6,617 bases of DNA, taken from the NCBI GenBank assembly GCA_022545745.1, contig JACZQL010000074.1:1-6617 (forward strand), given 5' to 3'. Below, piece by piece: positions 5,521 through 6,617 of the stretch; position 1 is the stretch's first letter, and each line of letters starts with the position of its first letter. Below the pieces are notes generated by a model, which searched no databases, had not been told where the DNA came from, and worked only from the letters and a program-made list of their open reading frames with translations. Made by a program: the position numbers and the translations under genes. This DNA comes from Deltaproteobacteria bacterium. GTDB taxonomy: Bacteria; Desulfobacterota_B; Binatia; UBA9968.

Positions 5521-5550
5521 TTGACAAGCCATCTTACGCTGACATATACA
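5521..5550 (+). promoter_or_regulatory. Candidate sigma-70 promoter reading toward the dioxygenase gene
   Basis: A perfect -35 hexamer TTGACA (5521-5526) is followed after 18 bases by TATACA (5545-5550), four of six matches to the -10 consensus. Transcription would start near 5557 and leave a leader of about 200 nt before the dioxygenase ATG at 5760. That is long for a simple leader, so either the leader is regulatory or another promoter is used. Confidence 0.45.
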
Positions 5551-5746
5551 TCGGTTGAAAAGCTACCTCGGTAATTGGTAATGAGGCCTCCATGGCTCAG
5601 CAGGTTATTAAGGGACCAGTCTCGGGGCTTTTTTACCTCGCTAATTGCTTTTCGCTGAGCACAAGGCGAACAGTGTCCTTTTCAGATTTTGTGAGGTTAG
5701 CCTTGTGACAGGCAAAGCAGAAACTACCAGCCAGCATTAATCGAAC

Positions 5747-5754
5747 AAAGGAGG
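5747..5754 (+). promoter_or_regulatory. Strong Shine-Dalgarno site of the dioxygenase gene
   Basis: AAAGGAGG, 5 nt before the ATG at 5760, closely matches the 16S rRNA 3' end. It fixes the start of the LigB-family gene, which carries its family's N-terminal motif immediately after this ATG. Confidence 0.85.
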
Positions 5755-5759
5755 TTGAG

Positions 5760-6617
5760 ATGGCTCGTATCGTACTTGGATTAGGGTCAAGTCATGCGCC
5801 TAGCCTCAATGGAACAGTGGACCGATGGGAGGAGGCAGGTAAGAGAGACATGGCCAACCCCAAGGGTGGCGGCATACCCATGAAGCTGGATATTGAGGCG
5901 ATGATCCGGGAGCGTCAGAACTGGATCGGGAAGGAACTGACGCCGGAGGTTTGGCAGCGCCGGCATGAATCTTGTCAAAAGGCTATAAACCAACTTGCAG
6001 AGCGCCTCGAGCAGGTGGCGCCGGATGTGGCGATAATCGTCGGGGACGACACTCATGAAGTCTTTATGCCTGAAGACGAGATCCCCGCAATCGGCGTATT
6101 TTGGGGGGAGCAGATCCCTCTAGTTCCTCATTCGAGCCGTGTTCGCGGATCAGCCAATGAACCTACCTTACTGAAAGGGGACCCAGCTCTCGGTCGGCAT
6201 ATTATTGGGTATTTGAATGGCGAGAGCTTTGACATCGCCAGTTGCCGAACTATACCGCAAGGGCGTTCAATCGGCCATGCGTTCGACTTCATCTATGGGC
6301 GGATTATGAAGAGAGCGGTACCTGCGCATGTGCCTTTGTTCCTAAACACTTACTATGCTCCCAACCAACCCACCCTTAAGCGATGCTATGCGCTAGGGAG
6401 AGCGCTGCGACGAGCCATTGAGTCATGGGAGAGCGACAAGACCGTGGCTCTGATTGGCAGTGGGGGGCTGTCCCACATGGTGATCGATGAGGCCCTGGAC
6501 CGGTCGATCCTTGAGGCCATGCAAGCGAAAGACGAGAAGAGCCTGGTTAAGCACCCTGAGGAGTTATTCAATTGGGGGACTGGCGAGATCCGTAGCTGGA
6601 TTGTGGTGGCCGGGGCC
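5760..6617 (+). CDS. LigB-family (class III) extradiol ring-cleavage dioxygenase, catalytic subunit; 3'-truncated by window edge
   Basis: Fe(II)-dependent extradiol dioxygenase of the LigB / protocatechuate 4,5-dioxygenase beta-subunit superfamily, cytosolic, opening catechol-type aromatic rings. The frame has 286 residues with no stop before the window end, and the family is usually somewhat longer. N-terminal MARIVLGLGSSHAPSL puts His12 at the position of the first iron ligand of LigB. GDDTHE (Asp96, Asp97, His99) fits the second His ligand region. SIGHAFDFIYG (His173) fits the catalytic His loop. GSGGLSHMVIDEALDR (His239, Glu244) fits the C-terminal metal-carboxylate region. WGTGEIRSWIVVAGA is a conserved late motif of the group. 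The mapping onto LigB was made by motif order, not by alignment. It is divergent from the molybdenum hydroxylase subunits, which suggests a joint aromatic-degradation role. The substrate is unknown; members of this group are often annotated only as LigB domain proteins. Confidence 0.93.
   Translation, partial: MARIVLGLGSSHAPSLNGTVDRWEEAGKRDMANPKGGGIPMKLDIEAMIRERQNWIGKELTPEVWQRRHESCQKAINQLAERLEQVAPDVAIIVGDDTHEVFMPEDEIPAIGVFWGEQIPLVPHSSRVRGSANEPTLLKGDPALGRHIIGYLNGESFDIASCRTIPQGRSIGHAFDFIYGRIMKRAVPAHVPLFLNTYYAPNQPTLKRCYALGRALRRAIESWESDKTVALIGSGGLSHMVIDEALDRSILEAMQAKDEKSLVKHPEELFNWGTGEIRSWIVVAGA

Larger units (their letters stand above)
5451..5759. other. Divergent control region between molybdenum hydroxylase and dioxygenase genes
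   Basis: No confident gene is present. The region contains two outward-facing TTGACA hexamers (minus 5506-5501, plus 5521-5526), which form the inverted repeat TGTCAA-N14-TTGACA. It also has an inverted pair GTCAGCG (5468-5474) / CGCTGAC (5537-5543), an exact direct repeat ATACATCG (5476-5483, 5546-5553), and a near-perfect direct repeat TACCTCG(G/C)TAATTG (5564-5577, 5634-5647). Palindromes GAGGCCTC (5583-5590) and CCATGG (5590-5595) and a direct repeat TTGTGA (5689-5694, 5703-5708) are also seen. Two weak short open frames on opposite strands are described in the findings. The arrangement suggests a shared regulator-binding region, which is an inference. Confidence 0.6.

Noticed and set aside
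5610..5634. Intrinsic terminator or attenuator before the TTTTTT run at 5629-5634
   Set aside because: Only a 4-bp stem with a wobble pair (GGGA/TCTC) can form nearby and it is not adjacent to the T run; too weak to call.

Overview
The window looks like chromosomal DNA of moderate G+C from an uncultured Gram-negative bacterium. It carries bacterial Shine-Dalgarno sites, a secreted alkaline phosphatase, a phosphatidylcholine synthase, an aerobic-type molybdenum hydroxylase gene pair and a LigB-type extradiol dioxygenase. A probable selenocysteine-encoding UGA implies that the organism has selenocysteine machinery (SelA/B/C/D). I cannot name a taxon from this sequence alone; lineages such as Desulfobacterota, NC10 or Tectomicrobia are only a guess.

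Layout, left to right. (1) The 3' part of a short-chain dehydrogenase/reductase (+, runs in from the left edge to 635). (2) Convergent with it, on the minus strand (632-877), a small glutaredoxin-like gene. Its first redox-active cysteine codon is replaced by TGA, and a perfect 7-bp hairpin with a 5-nt loop sits at the spacing of a bacterial SECIS element. This is the most notable object in the window. (3) About 350 bases without a confident gene (878-1223). (4) A plus-strand run: glutathione S-transferase (1224-1832), phosphatidylcholine synthase pcs (1848-2543) and a PhoA-family alkaline phosphatase (2626-4079). The phosphatase reading frame is broken by a -1 shift shortly before position 3654. 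(5) Convergent with the phosphatase, a minus-strand pair: the FAD-binding (CoxM-like, 4581-5450) and [2Fe-2S] (CoxS-like, 4076-4588) subunits of a molybdenum hydroxylase, overlapping by 8 nt. No molybdopterin large subunit is present. (6) A 309-bp divergent control region (5451-5759) with back-to-back TTGACA elements and several repeats. (7) A LigB-family extradiol dioxygenase (+, 5760 to the right edge, incomplete).

How the genes may work together (inference). GST and pcs are 15 nt apart and probably co-transcribed; the exported phosphatase 82 nt downstream could free choline or phosphate from phosphorylated compounds and so feed phosphatidylcholine synthesis. The divergent molybdo-flavoprotein subunits and ring-cleavage dioxygenase suggest a catabolic locus for an aromatic or N-heterocyclic compound, hydroxylation followed by ring opening, but the substrate cannot be read from the sequence. 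Both convergent gene pairs end within a shared palindromic tetranucleotide (TTAA and CTAG), so each pair of stop codons overlaps.
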